Below are positions 16,619 to 25,607 of a DNA stretch of 60,931 nt, in pieces (position 1 is the first letter of the stretch; every line of letters begins with the position of its first letter). This stretch comes from an uncultured Prevotella sp. (GTDB taxonomy: Bacteria > Bacteroidota > Bacteroidia > Bacteroidales > Bacteroidaceae), in NCBI GenBank assembly GCA_900555035.1, contig USJX01000006.1, positions 1 through 60,931 of the forward strand, written 5' to 3'. The notes under the pieces are model-generated. The model was not told the DNA's origin, ran no database searches, and saw only the letters and a list, made by a program, of their open reading frames with translations. The translations under genes were made by a program, and so were the position numbers.

Positions 16619-19107
16619 TGCAGGCCCAGGCTCAGGTCAAATGTCTTGCTACGCACGTCGTCGTGATAGGAGTAATACGTATCGCGCCAATAGTTCGACA
16701 CGTTGAAATCGAGCTTCAAACGGCTAGACAGGGCCATGCCGAAGCGGGCATTCACCACCAGCAACGAGGCGTTTCCCTTGTCGCCCTGGGCGTTGAGATA
16801 CAGCGGATCGGTGGTAGCAAGGTCCTTGCCCTCGTAGCCCTTCCAGGTGAAGATGCGGTAGTAGTCGGCTCCTATCTGGAAGCTCGCCACCTTGCCGAAC
16901 TCCATCAGGCTGACGGCCTTCACGCTGTAGCCGCTGCCCATGTTGTAGTCACGGTCTATCACATTATAATAATCAGTGAGACTGCCGCCCAACAGGATGC
17001 CATCTACAAAGATGCGCTGCTCCAGTTTGGTGAGATTGCCCACCTGAGGGAAGCGGTAGATGATGCCGGGACCCACCGACGCTGCTTCGGAAATGCGATA
17101 TGGCACAAGACTGGTGCCATCCTTCACCGGCTGCGAATCGTAGTAGTTGAAGTGCTGGAAGATGCCGAACTCCATCTCCGTACCCTTGCTCACCTCCACC
17201 GGCACGCTCCACAGGCGGCCCAGCAGATGCAATCCCGTGATGAGCGGCTGGTTGCTACTCAATCCGAAGGTGGCATCCAGCGTGAAGTAATCGTACGGCT
17301 TGGTGGTGGTGCCATCTAACGGGTCGCCATATACCAGATTGAATCGCACGTAGGGATTTCCCTCGCCACGGAACAGCGTGTTGTTATCGGCAAGATAGCG
17401 ATAACCTGCTGATGCCGAGAAGCTGACAGGACTGCGACCGTAGTCGTGATACTTGTAATATCTGCCCCGCACACGCCAGGCATCGCCGCTCAATATTCGG
17501 TTCAAGCCCTTGATAGGACAGATGATGGTGCCCAGGAACTCTCGCCAGAAGCGTGGGAATCCGCGCAGGCGATCGTCGTAAACCAGGTCGCTGATGCGAT
17601 AGGTCACTTCGCCTAGGCACACACCGCCTATGGTGGTGGCCATCAGGTCGTTGATGGCAGGCGGTTCTATCTCGCAGGTAGTCTCCCACATCAGGCTTCC
17701 GCAGAAGGAGTAAGGCACTGATTCCCAGAAGTTCATGCCGTGGGTTCGGGCGGCGTTGAAATAGAGTCCGCCGTGATAAGGATGGGCGAAAAGATTGGTG
17801 GAGAACTGGTCGTTATCCCACACGAATCCGTTCTGGATATTGTGCTTGATGCTGTGGAAGGAGATCTTGGCGAACTCCTCGTTCATCACAAACTGGTCGA
17901 AGCACTGCACGCCCGCGTTGATGGCGAATGCCTCCACTGCAGCCTTCCAAGGATGCTTCTTCTGCCGCTTGGGGTCATCGAAGGCGAAGATACTCCCCTC
18001 TTTCCAGGCCTCCATATCGAAATCTGAATATGCAGAGGATTTTCCCAAAGGTGATTTTTCCAGAGGTGATTTTCCCGAAGATGATTTTTCAGAAGAGCCT
18101 GGGGCATAGAACGCCTGATTGCGCTGCAGCCTTACAGCCAATCCTGCCTCTACGATGGCACGGCTGCGATATCTGCCGCCATGGTAGTAATGGGTGTCGC
18201 CATAGCCCACGGAGGCGAAGGCGCTGGTGTATTTGCCCAACTGGTAGTCGGCATTGATGCGAGCCTGCAGGGAGTAGAGCCGTTCGGGTTTGTCCTGCGA
18301 ATGCTCCTGGAAGGATTCCACATGATAGAAGCCCACATCGCCGCTGAGCGAGAACTTTGGCGAGAGCTGGAAATACTGTCCGATGCGATAGAACAGGGCG
18401 CCGGAGAATTTCTCGTCCAAGCCGAAGTAATGGGTGCCGATGCCTAATATATTATAGGTAGAGCGGTTGCGGAAGCGCACGGCGAAGTTGGCCTTGGTGG
18501 CTGAACCGCCATAAAACATGTAGTCGATGCGGGTATTGGGGTTCACGTTGACGAGACCTATCTTATGCGCCACGGTATCGCGGCTATAGTTGATGACGCC
18601 AATCTGCACGCCGCGCGGATGGCTCACGCAGACGTTGAGGAGGCCTATCTGCGAACCGTTGAGGGTATCGGCATAGTTGTATCCGCCCACCTGCAAACCG
18701 CGCATATACGAGGAACTTACGTTGGCGGAAGCAATCTGCAGTCCCCTCTTCATGCCCATGGAGACATTAGAGAGTCCGCTGAGCTGCACGCCACGGAATG
18801 GCGAGGAGGATATATTATTGAATAAAGACAGCTGCACGCCGTTGCCTCCCTTCACCACATTGGATACGCCCGAGATTTGCACGCCCCGCATATCATCGCC
18901 CACGGAGTTGATGACACCAGCCAGGCTCAGTCCCCTCATCTGCTTGTAAACCACGCTGGAGAAGGCACCTATCTGTGCTCCCCGCAGAGTATCGGGCGAG
19001 CAGAACAGCCCCACGTTTCCGCAGCTATAGCCCTGGGCGTAGCCGGCAGAAGGTGCAAGCAGGAGCAAGAGTCCCAAACCGATGATCTTCTTTCTTTTCC
19101 TATTCAT
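16606..19107 (-). CDS. DUF3943-type outer-membrane protein with N-terminal RGVQ repeats
   Basis: An 833-aa exported protein; signal peptide residues 1-24 end GYAQ. Residues ~40-190 hold nine degenerate repeats of 14-16 residues centred on RG[VL]Q[IL]xG[LV]xN (for example RGVQISGVSN, RGVQLSGLSN, RGVQIGVINY), predicted to form a beta-solenoid or repeated hairpins. Next comes a barrel-like domain, a Ser/Pro/Lys linker near residue 340 with tandem KSPLEKSPLGKSS, and a large C-terminal segment (about 385-833) with the DUF3943 look (NPFAHPYHGGLYFNAAR-like) ending in aromatic QYQF, typical of outer-membrane barrels. Function is unknown. It ends 209 bp from the PurF-like gene; no -7 box is clear upstream. 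Confidence 0.82.
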   Translation of the reverse strand: MNRKRKKIIGLGLLLLLAPSAGYAQGYSCGNVGLFCSPDTLRGAQIGAFSSVVYKQMRGLSLAGVINSVGDDMRGVQISGVSNVVKGGNGVQLSLFNNISSSPFRGVQLSGLSNVSMGMKRGLQIASANVSSSYMRGLQVGGYNYADTLNGSQIGLLNVCVSHPRGVQIGVINYSRDTVAHKIGLVNVNPNTRIDYMFYGGSATKANFAVRFRNRSTYNILGIGTHYFGLDEKFSGALFYRIGQYFQLSPKFSLSGDVGFYHVESFQEHSQDKPERLYSLQARINADYQLGKYTSAFASVGYGDTHYYHGGRYRSRAIVEAGLAVRLQRNQAFYAPGSSEKSSSGKSPLEKSPLGKSSAYSDFDMEAWKEGSIFAFDDPKRQKKHPWKAAVEAFAINAGVQCFDQFVMNEEFAKISFHSIKHNIQNGFVWDNDQFSTNLFAHPYHGGLYFNAARTHGMNFWESVPYSFCGSLMWETTCEIEPPAINDLMATTIGGVCLGEVTYRISDLVYDDRLRGFPRFWREFLGTIICPIKGLNRILSGDAWRVRGRYYKYHDYGRSPVSFSASAGYRYLADNNTLFRGEGNPYVRFNLVYGDPLDGTTTKPYDYFTLDATFGLSSNQPLITGLHLLGRLWSVPVEVSKGTEMEFGIFQHFNYYDSQPVKDGTSLVPYRISEAASVGPGIIYRFPQVGNLTKLEQRIFVDGILLGGSLTDYYNVIDRDYNMGSGYSVKAVSLMEFGKVASFQIGADYYRIFTWKGYEGKDLATTDPLYLNAQGDKGNASLLVVNARFGMALSSRLKLDFNVSNYWRDTYYSYHDDVRSKTFDLSLGLQYQF
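18044..18098. repeat. In-frame 15-bp tandem repeat coding a Ser/Pro/Lys linker
   Basis: Four imperfect copies of a unit like TTTTCCnnAGGTGAT lie inside the DUF3943 gene and encode KSPLEKSPLGKSS. Unit length is a multiple of three, so copy-number change would alter linker length without a frameshift. Confidence 0.65.
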
Positions 19108-19210
19108 GAACTAAAATTTTATAAATCAAAATGGCGAGAGGTCAGGATGACCCCTCGCCGAAAAAATGCGCATTATCATGTCCCCTAATAATGCACCCAA
19201 AAAATATCTT

Positions 19211-20962
19211 TTAATCCAGCTTCAAGCTCTTCTTGATGGCCTCAATCTTATCCATTGCGGCAGCTGTGCAGCGGTTGTAGCAGCCAGCGCACTTGAATGA
19301 AGGATCCTTTACTTCAATATAGAACTTAATCTTAGGCTCTGTACCTGATGGACGGACACTCACCTTGGTGTTGTCATCGCAGAACCACTGGAGCACGTTG
19401 CTTGTAGCAGGCATAACGAGCTTCTCTACGCTGCCGTCAGCATGCTTAGCCTCCAAAGACTGGTAGTCCTTCCAGGTAACCACCTTGCTGCCACCCAACT
19501 CCTGTGGAGGGTTGGCACGGAAGTCTGCCATCATCTGCTTAATCTCGTCAGCACCAGTCTTACCTGGGCGAACCACGTTAACAGTGAACTCCTTGCTGAA
19601 GCCATACTCTGCGTAAATCTGCATCAAGAGATCGTAGAGAGTCTTGCCCTGATCCTTAGCCCAGGCTGCAATCTCGCAAATCAGACAGATAGAAGCAGGA
19701 GCATCCTTATCGCGTACCTTATCGTATGGCAAGAAGCCGAAGCTCTCCTCACCGCCACCGATGTACTGCTGCTTGCCCTCAGAGATAGCAATCTCGCGTG
19801 CAATCCACTTGAAACCAGTGTAGCAGTCGCGCAACTCTACGTTGTTCTTCTTGGCAATCTCAGCGATAACCTCTGTTGTTACGATGGTCTTAACGAGGAA
19901 GTCTGTTGGCTTCAACTTGCCCAACTTCTTCTTGTTCTCGATGATGTAGTAGCAGAACATCATGGCTGTCTGGTTACCATTGATGATCATCCACTCACCC
20001 TTGTCGTCGCGGCAAACGATGGCAAGACGGTCAGCGTCTGGGTCGGTAGCTACCACAAGGTCAGCGTTCAACTTGGTACCGAGCTTCATACCGAGGGTCA
20101 TAGCCTCAGCATTCTCCGGGTTAGGAGAAACCACTGTTGGGAAGTTGCCATCTACAACCATCTGCTCAGGCACTACATTGATGTTCTGGAAGCCCCAAGA
20201 ACGCAGGCAGAGAGGAACGATGACGCGACCTGTGCCGTGCATGGCTGAGTAAACGATGTTGAGGTCCTTCTGACGGTTGATAACATCCTGGTCGATCATG
20301 GCAGAGTGAACGGCTGTCATGTAGTCGTAATCCATCTCACCACCGATAATCTTGATCAAATCCCAGTTAGCCTCGAACTTCACCTGGTCGATAGTAACCT
20401 TGTTCACCTCCTCGATGATACCCGTATCGTGTGGAGCCAGAACCTGAGCACCATCGCTCCAGTAAGCCTTGTAACCGTTGTACTCCTTAGGGTTGTGAGA
20501 AGCTGTTACGTTGACACCAGCCTTGGCACCGAGCTCGCGGATAGCGAAAGAAATCTCTGGTGTAGGACGGAGGCTCTCGAAGAGATAAGCCTTGATGCCA
20601 TTGGCAGAGAAGATGGCAGCAACGGTCTCTGCGAAGAGACGGGAGTTGTTACGGCAGTCGTGACCTACCACTACAGAAAGGTTCTCCTCGCCTGGGAAAG
20701 CCTTGAGGATGTAGTTAGCAAAGCCCTGGGTAGCCATACCAACGATATACTTGTTCATGCGGTTGGTACCTGCGCCCATGATGCCGCGCAAACCACCAGT
20801 ACCGAACTCCAAGTTCTGATAGAAGGCATCAACGAGTGCTGACTTATCCTCAGCCTCGAGCATTGCCTTAACTTCTTTACGAGTTTCTTCGTCGAATGCA
20901 GGTGTGAGCCACTGCTGTGCTCTTTCTTCACACTGCTTAATCAATTCTGCGTTATTAGCCAT
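19211..20962 (-). CDS. pgm: Phosphoglucomutase/phosphomannomutase
   Basis: Interconverts hexose 1- and 6-phosphates for glycogen, envelope sugars and glycolysis. The 583-aa protein is a full alpha-D-phosphohexomutase: FGTGGLRGIMGAGTNRMN near residue 53, the phosphoserine loop NVTASHNPKEYNGYK (Ser near 155), the metal loop ATDPDADRLA (about 305-314), the sugar-specificity loop GGGEESFGFL, and the phosphate-binding SVRPSGTEPKIKFY near residue 540. Length and motifs match the long PGM2-like bacterial group, so glucose 1-phosphate is the likely main substrate, but phosphomannomutase or phosphopentomutase activity cannot be excluded by sequence. It is a single gene with its own -7 box. Confidence 0.93.
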   Translation of the reverse strand: MANNAELIKQCEERAQQWLTPAFDEETRKEVKAMLEAEDKSALVDAFYQNLEFGTGGLRGIMGAGTNRMNKYIVGMATQGFANYILKAFPGEENLSVVVGHDCRNNSRLFAETVAAIFSANGIKAYLFESLRPTPEISFAIRELGAKAGVNVTASHNPKEYNGYKAYWSDGAQVLAPHDTGIIEEVNKVTIDQVKFEANWDLIKIIGGEMDYDYMTAVHSAMIDQDVINRQKDLNIVYSAMHGTGRVIVPLCLRSWGFQNINVVPEQMVVDGNFPTVVSPNPENAEAMTLGMKLGTKLNADLVVATDPDADRLAIVCRDDKGEWMIINGNQTAMMFCYYIIENKKKLGKLKPTDFLVKTIVTTEVIAEIAKKNNVELRDCYTGFKWIAREIAISEGKQQYIGGGEESFGFLPYDKVRDKDAPASICLICEIAAWAKDQGKTLYDLLMQIYAEYGFSKEFTVNVVRPGKTGADEIKQMMADFRANPPQELGGSKVVTWKDYQSLEAKHADGSVEKLVMPATSNVLQWFCDDNTKVSVRPSGTEPKIKFYIEVKDPSFKCAGCYNRCTAAAMDKIEAIKKSLKLD

Positions 20963-21043
20963 AGTTGATTCTATTTTGTTATTAATTAAAGTTCAATCAG
21001 AGGGTTGTGCCCGAAAACAGCACAATATTTCTCTTTTTGCGTA

Positions 21044-21051
21044 CAAAGATA
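21044..21051 (-). promoter_or_regulatory. -7 box of pgm
   Basis: Minus-strand TATCTTTG, 82 bases upstream of the pgm ATG; it is arranged back-to-back with the box at 21095. Confidence 0.6.
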
Positions 21052-21094
21052 AATAAAATATTTGAGAAACCAAACAAGATTGGAGTTTTTTTTG

Positions 21095-21102
21095 TATTTT
21101 TG
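21095..21102 (+). promoter_or_regulatory. -7 box of the DUF4491 gene
   Basis: TATTTTTG (TAnnTTTG) followed by GCAC, 35 bases before the ATG at 21137. Confidence 0.6.
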
Positions 21103-21136
21103 CACATTGAAAAAGAAATGAAATTAAAAAAGGCTT

Positions 21137-21448
21137 ATGGAATTATATTATACGGGCGTGATCATCGCCGTTTCCACCTTTTTAATAATAGGGCTCTTCC
21201 ACCCTATCGTTATCAAGGTTGAGTATTATATGGGCACCCGCTACTGGTGGGTGTTTCTGGTGTGTGGAATCATCAGTGTGGGTGCAGCCTTCCTGGTTGC
21301 CAACGTGCTCTGCTCGGCACTGCTGGGCGTGCTGGGTGCCTCGTGCCTATGGAGCATCGGCGAGCTTTTCGAGCAGAAGCATCGATGCGAGAAAGGCTGG
21401 TTCCCGAAGAACCCGAAACTGGAAAAGAAAGGATACTATAAGAGTTAA
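21137..21448 (+). CDS. DUF4491 family membrane protein
   Basis: A 103-aa inner-membrane protein with three hydrophobic segments: YYTGVIIAVSTFLIIGLFHP (about 4-23), WWVFLVCGIISVGAAFLVAN (about 36-55) and a third around 58-75, then a charged tail EQKHRCEKGWFPKNPKLEKK. The phrase GLFHPIVIKVEYY and the Trp/Lys-rich tail are what I associate with DUF4491, a Bacteroidota and Firmicutes family of unknown function. The next gene, rlmH, starts 123 bp on, and the intervening DNA carries tandem repeats that begin at this gene's stop codon. Confidence 0.85.
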   Translation: MELYYTGVIIAVSTFLIIGLFHPIVIKVEYYMGTRYWWVFLVCGIISVGAAFLVANVLCSALLGVLGASCLWSIGELFEQKHRCEKGWFPKNPKLEKKGYYKS

Positions 21449-21487
21449 GAGCTTAAAGCTAAGAGTTTAAAGCTAAGAGTTTAAAGC
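21446..21487. repeat. Three 14-bp tandem repeats starting at the DUF4491 stop
   Basis: TAAGAGCTTAAAGC, then two copies of TAAGAGTTTAAAGC, directly adjoining; degenerate copies continue to about 21520. The first three bases of copy 1 are the TAA stop of the DUF4491 gene. Confidence 0.85.
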
Positions 21488-21570
21488 TCACTGCTTAGAG
21501 CTTACTGTTAAGAGTTTAAACCTTACCATTTAAAGTTAATGCGATAATTAAGGAGGATACGATTTAGGAA

Positions 21571-22041
21571 ATGAAGACAGAATTGATATTGGTCGGAAAG
21601 ACCGTGAACAAGCATTTCGTGGCGGGCATCAAGGATTATGCCGAGCGCATCACCCACTACATGCCCTTCAACATCACCACCATCCCGGAGCTCAAGAATA
21701 CCAAGAGCCTCAGCGAACAGCAGCAGAAGGAACGGGAGGGGGAACTGATTCTGAAGCAGATTCAGCCTTCGGATACCGTGGTGCTGATGGATGAACACGG
21801 ACAGGAGTTCCGCAGCATCGAGTTTGCCAAGTGGATAGAGCGCAAGCAGGCCACTGCCCGAAGACTCGTATTCGTGATTGGCGGCCCCTACGGCTTCTCG
21901 CAGGCGGTTTACGACCGCGCCAACGAGAAGATTTCGCTCTCAAAGATGACGTTCTCCCACCAGATGGTGAGGCTCATCTTCACCGAAGCGCTCTATCGCG
22001 CATGCACCATTATAAAAGGGGAGCCGTATCACCACGAATAA
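21571..22041 (+). CDS. rlmH: 23S rRNA (pseudouridine1915-N3)-methyltransferase
   Basis: RlmH is a SPOUT-family methyltransferase that uses SAM to methylate pseudouridine 1915 in helix 69 of 23S rRNA on assembled ribosomes. The 156-aa length is typical. Seen motifs are VLMDEHGQEFRSIEFAKW (about 71-88), the knot-forming FVIGGPYGFSQAVYDRA (about 106-122) and the conserved C-terminal SKMTFSHQMVRLIFTEALYRA with the terminal YHHE. The three SAM-binding trefoil-knot pieces are intact. It stands alone between the repeat tract and uvrA. Confidence 0.96.
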   Translation: MKTELILVGKTVNKHFVAGIKDYAERITHYMPFNITTIPELKNTKSLSEQQQKEREGELILKQIQPSDTVVLMDEHGQEFRSIEFAKWIERKQATARRLVFVIGGPYGFSQAVYDRANEKISLSKMTFSHQMVRLIFTEALYRACTIIKGEPYHHE

Positions 22042-22119
22042 GGGAAAGGAAAAGGGGGAAAAAAGGGAAAAGGAAAGGAATAAAGAAAAAAAGGTAAAAG
22101 GAGCCTTTCCCCCTTCCGC
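22039..22119. repeat. Polypurine run followed by polypyrimidine run
   Basis: From 22039 to 22103 the plus strand is almost wholly A/G (two T interruptions), then 22104-22119 is C/T-rich. AAGGGGGAAA (22051-22060 region) can pair with TTTCCCCCTT (22106-22115). It overlaps the rlmH stop and lies ahead of uvrA. A hairpin AAGCGA/TCGCTT follows at 22129-22145. Confidence 0.65.
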
Positions 22120-22184
22120 CCCCGTTCCAAGCGATTCCATCGCTTGTCCCCCCAAGCCTTAATCTTAAAAGAAGAATAAAGAAA

Positions 22185-25088
22185 ATGCCAAAAGATAAAT
22201 ATATAGAAATAAAAGGGGCGAGAGCAAACAACCTGAAGAATATCGACGTGAAGATTCCACAGGGCAAATTCGTTGCCATTACAGGAGTCTCCGGGTCGGG
22301 AAAATCTTCTCTGGCTTTCGATACCCTATACGCCGAGGGCCAGCGCCGCTACGTGGAGTCGCTGTCATCCTACGCCCGTCAGTTCTTGGGAAGAATGACC
22401 AAGCCTGAGTGTGATTTCATCAAGGGATTACCCCCTGCCATCGCCATCGAACAGAAGGTGATTGCACGCAACCCCCGCTCTACCGTGGGCACCAGCACAG
22501 AAATTTACGAATACCTGCGACTGCTCTTCGCACGCATCGGAAAAACCTATTCGCCTATCAGCGGACAGGAGGTGAAGCGACATACCACGGAGGATGTCCT
22601 GGCTTGCACCCAACAATATTCCAAGGGTACCCGATTCGTAATCCTCGCCCCCATCCATGTCATCGAAGGCCGCAACCTCAGAGAGCAGCTGGAGATGTAC
22701 ATGCAGGAGGGCTATGCCCGAATCATGCAGAAGGGAGAATTCTTCAGAATAGAAGATTTCCTGGAAGCTGAAGATAAGGAGCTTCTGGATGCAAGCGGTG
22801 AAGAACTCACCCAGATGCTGAAAGAGCAGAACCGGGAAATCTATCTCGTCATCGACCGAGCATCGGTAAGCGACGAGAAGGATGATATCAGCCGTCTCTT
22901 CGACTCTGCCGAAACCGCCTTCTACGAGGGCGACGGCGCCTGCCGACTCGTCTTCCCGCCAAGCAACATCTGCTACGACTTCTCCACCCGATTCGAAGCC
23001 GACGACATGCAGTTTGAGGAACCTACCGACAATATGTTTGCCTTCAATTCGCCACTGGGAGCCTGCCCTACCTGCGAAGGCTTCGGAAGCGTTATAGGCA
23101 TCGACGAGAAACTCGTGATTCCTAACACTTCGCTGAGCCTCTACGATGGTTGCGTGGTGTGCTGGCGTGGAGAAAAAATGGGCATGTGGCTCAAGGAATT
23201 CATACGACGGGCGGAACCTTACAACTTCCCTATCTTCAAGCCGTACTACGAACTGACGCAGCAGGAGAAAGACTGGCTCTGGCACGGATTGCCATCGGAA
23301 AAAGACCGTGAACCGCACGACCGTGTGAGCATCGACGAGTTCTTCAGAATGGTGAAGGAAAACCAGTATAAGATTCAATACCGCGTGATGCTGAGCCGAT
23401 TCAGAGGCAAGACCGTGTGCCCTACCTGTCACGGTACCCGACTCAAAAAGGAGGCGAACTACGTGAAGATTGGAGGCAAGAGCATCACCGAACTGGTGGA
23501 TATGTCGATTGTGAACCTCAGCGCCTGGTTCAAGAACCTGGACCTATCGGATAACGAAAAGGAAATAGCCAAGCGCCTGCTCACCGAGATTACACATCGT
23601 CTGCAATTCCTGCTGGATGTGGGACTGGGCTATCTTACACTCAACCGATTATCCAACACCCTTTCTGGAGGTGAAAGCCAGCGCATCAACCTGACCACCA
23701 ACCTGGGGTCCTCGCTGGTGGGCAGCGTGTATATCCTGGACGAGCCGAGCATCGGACTCCACAGCCGTGACACCGACCGACTGATCAAGGTATTGCGAGA
23801 GTTGCAGGAACTGGGCAACACCGTGGTAGTGGTAGAACACGACGAGGAGATCATGCGGGCTGCCGACTATCTGATAGACATCGGTCCGGATGCCGGACGC
23901 CTGGGCGGCCGACTGGTATATGCCGGTCCTCATTCGGAATATACCACCACCGACCCTGCCGAGCAGCAGGTACTGCTGGAGAAATATCCCGAGAGCCACA
24001 CCATCCAGTATCTCACGCACCACGAAACCATCGACCGCCCATCGAGCCATCGCATCTGGAACCGATTCATCGAAATCAAGGGTGCCAGAATGAACAATCT
24101 GCGCGGCATCGACGTGAAGATTCCGCTCAACGTGTTCACCGTGGTGACAGGCGTATCGGGATCGGGAAAGAGTTCGCTCATCAAGGGCATCCTCTACCCT
24201 GCCATGCGCCGAAAGCTCGACCTGGTGTGTGATGCTCCAGGCGAATTCCAGCAGATGGAGGGCGATGTGGATGCCGTGAAGCACGTGGAGTTCGTAGATC
24301 AGAACCCTATCGGCAAGAGCACCCGCAGCAACCCTGCCACCTACCTGAAGGCATACGATGCCATCAGAAGTCTCTTTGCCAACCAGCCGCTGGCCAAGCA
24401 GATGGGCTTCACGCCGCAGTACTTCTCCTTCAACACCGAGGGCGGAAGATGCGAGGAATGCAAGGGTGCGGGCTATGTAACCATCGAGATGCAGTTTATG
24501 GCCGACCTGACGCTGACATGCGAGGCGTGCAAGGGTCAGCGATTCAAGCACGATATCCTGGAGGTAATGGTGGCCGGCAAGAACATCAACGATGTGCTCA
24601 ACATGACCGTGAACGAAGCCATCGAGTTCTTCGGCGACGAGAAGAACCAGCACCACGAGGGCGACTTCGACTTCTGCCGCACCATCGTGAGCCGACTGAA
24701 GCCGCTGCAGGATGTGGGCCTGGGTTACATCAAGCTGGGCCAGAGTTCGAGCACGCTGTCGGGCGGTGAGAACCAGCGTGTGAAACTGGCTTATTTCATC
24801 AGCAAGGAGGAGCAGTCGCCAACGCTCTTCATCTTCGACGAGCCGACCACGGGTCTCCACTTCCACGACATCAAGCGCCTGCTTCACGCCTTCAATGCCC
24901 TGATAGAAAGGGGTCATTCGCTGGTGGTCATCGAGCACAATCTTGATGTAATCAAATGTGCCGACTACATCATCGACCTGGGACCTGAGGGCGGCGACAA
25001 GGGCGGCAACCTGGTGGTGGAGGGCACCCCGGAAGAAGTGATGGCATGCCGAGAGAGTTTAACGGGACAATTTCTTGCCAAGCTCTAA
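22185..25088 (+). CDS. uvrA: Excinuclease ABC subunit A
   Basis: UvrA is the damage-recognition ATPase of nucleotide excision repair. The 967-aa protein has two ABC modules: Walker A GVSGSGKSSLAFDTLYAEG (about 32-50) and GVSGSGKSSLIKGILYP (about 650-666), with signatures NTLSGGESQRI and STLSGGENQRV and Walker B sites ILDEPSIGLH and IFDEPTTGLH. Zinc-finger cysteine pairs appear as CPTCEGFG (near 290), CPTCHGTRL (near 415) and CEECKGAG...CEACKGQRF (near 755-785). The length is usual. An apparent second ABC-A copy is simply the duplicated architecture of UvrA. No promoter box is clear within the 143-bp gap. Confidence 0.97.
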   Translation: MPKDKYIEIKGARANNLKNIDVKIPQGKFVAITGVSGSGKSSLAFDTLYAEGQRRYVESLSSYARQFLGRMTKPECDFIKGLPPAIAIEQKVIARNPRSTVGTSTEIYEYLRLLFARIGKTYSPISGQEVKRHTTEDVLACTQQYSKGTRFVILAPIHVIEGRNLREQLEMYMQEGYARIMQKGEFFRIEDFLEAEDKELLDASGEELTQMLKEQNREIYLVIDRASVSDEKDDISRLFDSAETAFYEGDGACRLVFPPSNICYDFSTRFEADDMQFEEPTDNMFAFNSPLGACPTCEGFGSVIGIDEKLVIPNTSLSLYDGCVVCWRGEKMGMWLKEFIRRAEPYNFPIFKPYYELTQQEKDWLWHGLPSEKDREPHDRVSIDEFFRMVKENQYKIQYRVMLSRFRGKTVCPTCHGTRLKKEANYVKIGGKSITELVDMSIVNLSAWFKNLDLSDNEKEIAKRLLTEITHRLQFLLDVGLGYLTLNRLSNTLSGGESQRINLTTNLGSSLVGSVYILDEPSIGLHSRDTDRLIKVLRELQELGNTVVVVEHDEEIMRAADYLIDIGPDAGRLGGRLVYAGPHSEYTTTDPAEQQVLLEKYPESHTIQYLTHHETIDRPSSHRIWNRFIEIKGARMNNLRGIDVKIPLNVFTVVTGVSGSGKSSLIKGILYPAMRRKLDLVCDAPGEFQQMEGDVDAVKHVEFVDQNPIGKSTRSNPATYLKAYDAIRSLFANQPLAKQMGFTPQYFSFNTEGGRCEECKGAGYVTIEMQFMADLTLTCEACKGQRFKHDILEVMVAGKNINDVLNMTVNEAIEFFGDEKNQHHEGDFDFCRTIVSRLKPLQDVGLGYIKLGQSSSTLSGGENQRVKLAYFISKEEQSPTLFIFDEPTTGLHFHDIKRLLHAFNALIERGHSLVVIEHNLDVIKCADYIIDLGPEGGDKGGNLVVEGTPEEVMACRESLTGQFLAKL

Positions 25089-25108
25089 ATATCGTTGTGA
25101 TTTAATAA

Positions 25109-25152
25109 ATATCGCCACTAATTTTATAAATAATGTAAAAAAGTGGCGATAT
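25109..25152. promoter_or_regulatory. Perfect 11-bp inverted repeat between uvrA and the DUF1573 gene
   Basis: ATATCGCCACT (25109-25119) and AGTGGCGATAT (25142-25152) flank a 22-nt A/T-rich loop. There is no T-run on either side as in a standard terminator; it ends 15 bp before the -7 box at 25168, so it could be an operator or a terminator of uvrA. Confidence 0.6.
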
Positions 25153-25167
25153 ACTAAACTTTATATG

Positions 25168-25175
25168 TAATTTTG
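25168..25175 (+). promoter_or_regulatory. -7 box of the DUF1573-EFR1 pair
   Basis: TAATTTTG (TAnnTTTG) followed by CATCC, 41 bases before the ATG at 25216. Confidence 0.65.
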
Positions 25176-25215
25176 CATCCAAATAGATAAAAGAAATATA
25201 AAGATAAGAAAGGAT

Positions 25216-25605
25216 ATGAAAATGAAAAGAATCATATTGGCTCTGACCATGCTTGTAGCCATGGTAACATCCGCCTCTGCTCAGGCAGAGATTAAGTTTG
25301 AGAAGGTGGTACACGACTTCGGCACCTTTGAGGAGACTTCGCCAGTCCAGAAGGCTACATTCACCTTCACCAACGTGGGCAACAAGCCTCTCGTTATCAA
25401 TCAGGCCATCGCCAGCTGCGGTTGCACGGTTCCATCTTACACCAAGCAGCCTATTGCTCCTGGTCAGAAGGGGCAGATCAGTGTAACCTATAATGGCAGG
25501 GGCATGTTCCCTGGCCACTTCAAGAAGAGCATCACCATTCGCACCAATGGTAATGTAGAGATGTCGCGTATCTACATTGAGGGTGTAATGAATGAAAAGA
25601 AATAA
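25216..25605 (+). CDS. DUF1573 family exported protein
   Basis: A 129-aa protein with signal peptide MKMKRIILALTMLVAMVTSA then SAQA. The mature part is one immunoglobulin-like DUF1573 domain: KVVHDFGTFEE, ATFTFTNVGNKPL, the family hallmark ASCGCTVPS (about 74-82), then a GQKGQISVTYN strand. DUF1573 proteins in Bacteroidota are periplasmic and of unknown function; the CGC pair could form a disulfide or bind metal (inference). Its stop lies two bases before the EFR1 ferredoxin ATG, so the two are translationally linked. Confidence 0.9.
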   Translation: MKMKRIILALTMLVAMVTSASAQAEIKFEKVVHDFGTFEETSPVQKATFTFTNVGNKPLVINQAIASCGCTVPSYTKQPIAPGQKGQISVTYNGRGMFPGHFKKSITIRTNGNVEMSRIYIEGVMNEKK

Positions 25606-25607
25606 GC

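Noticed and set aside
16510..17319. Plus-strand ORF over the DUF3943 gene
   Set aside because: A long shadow frame opposite a gene with a signal peptide and repeats; no independent support.
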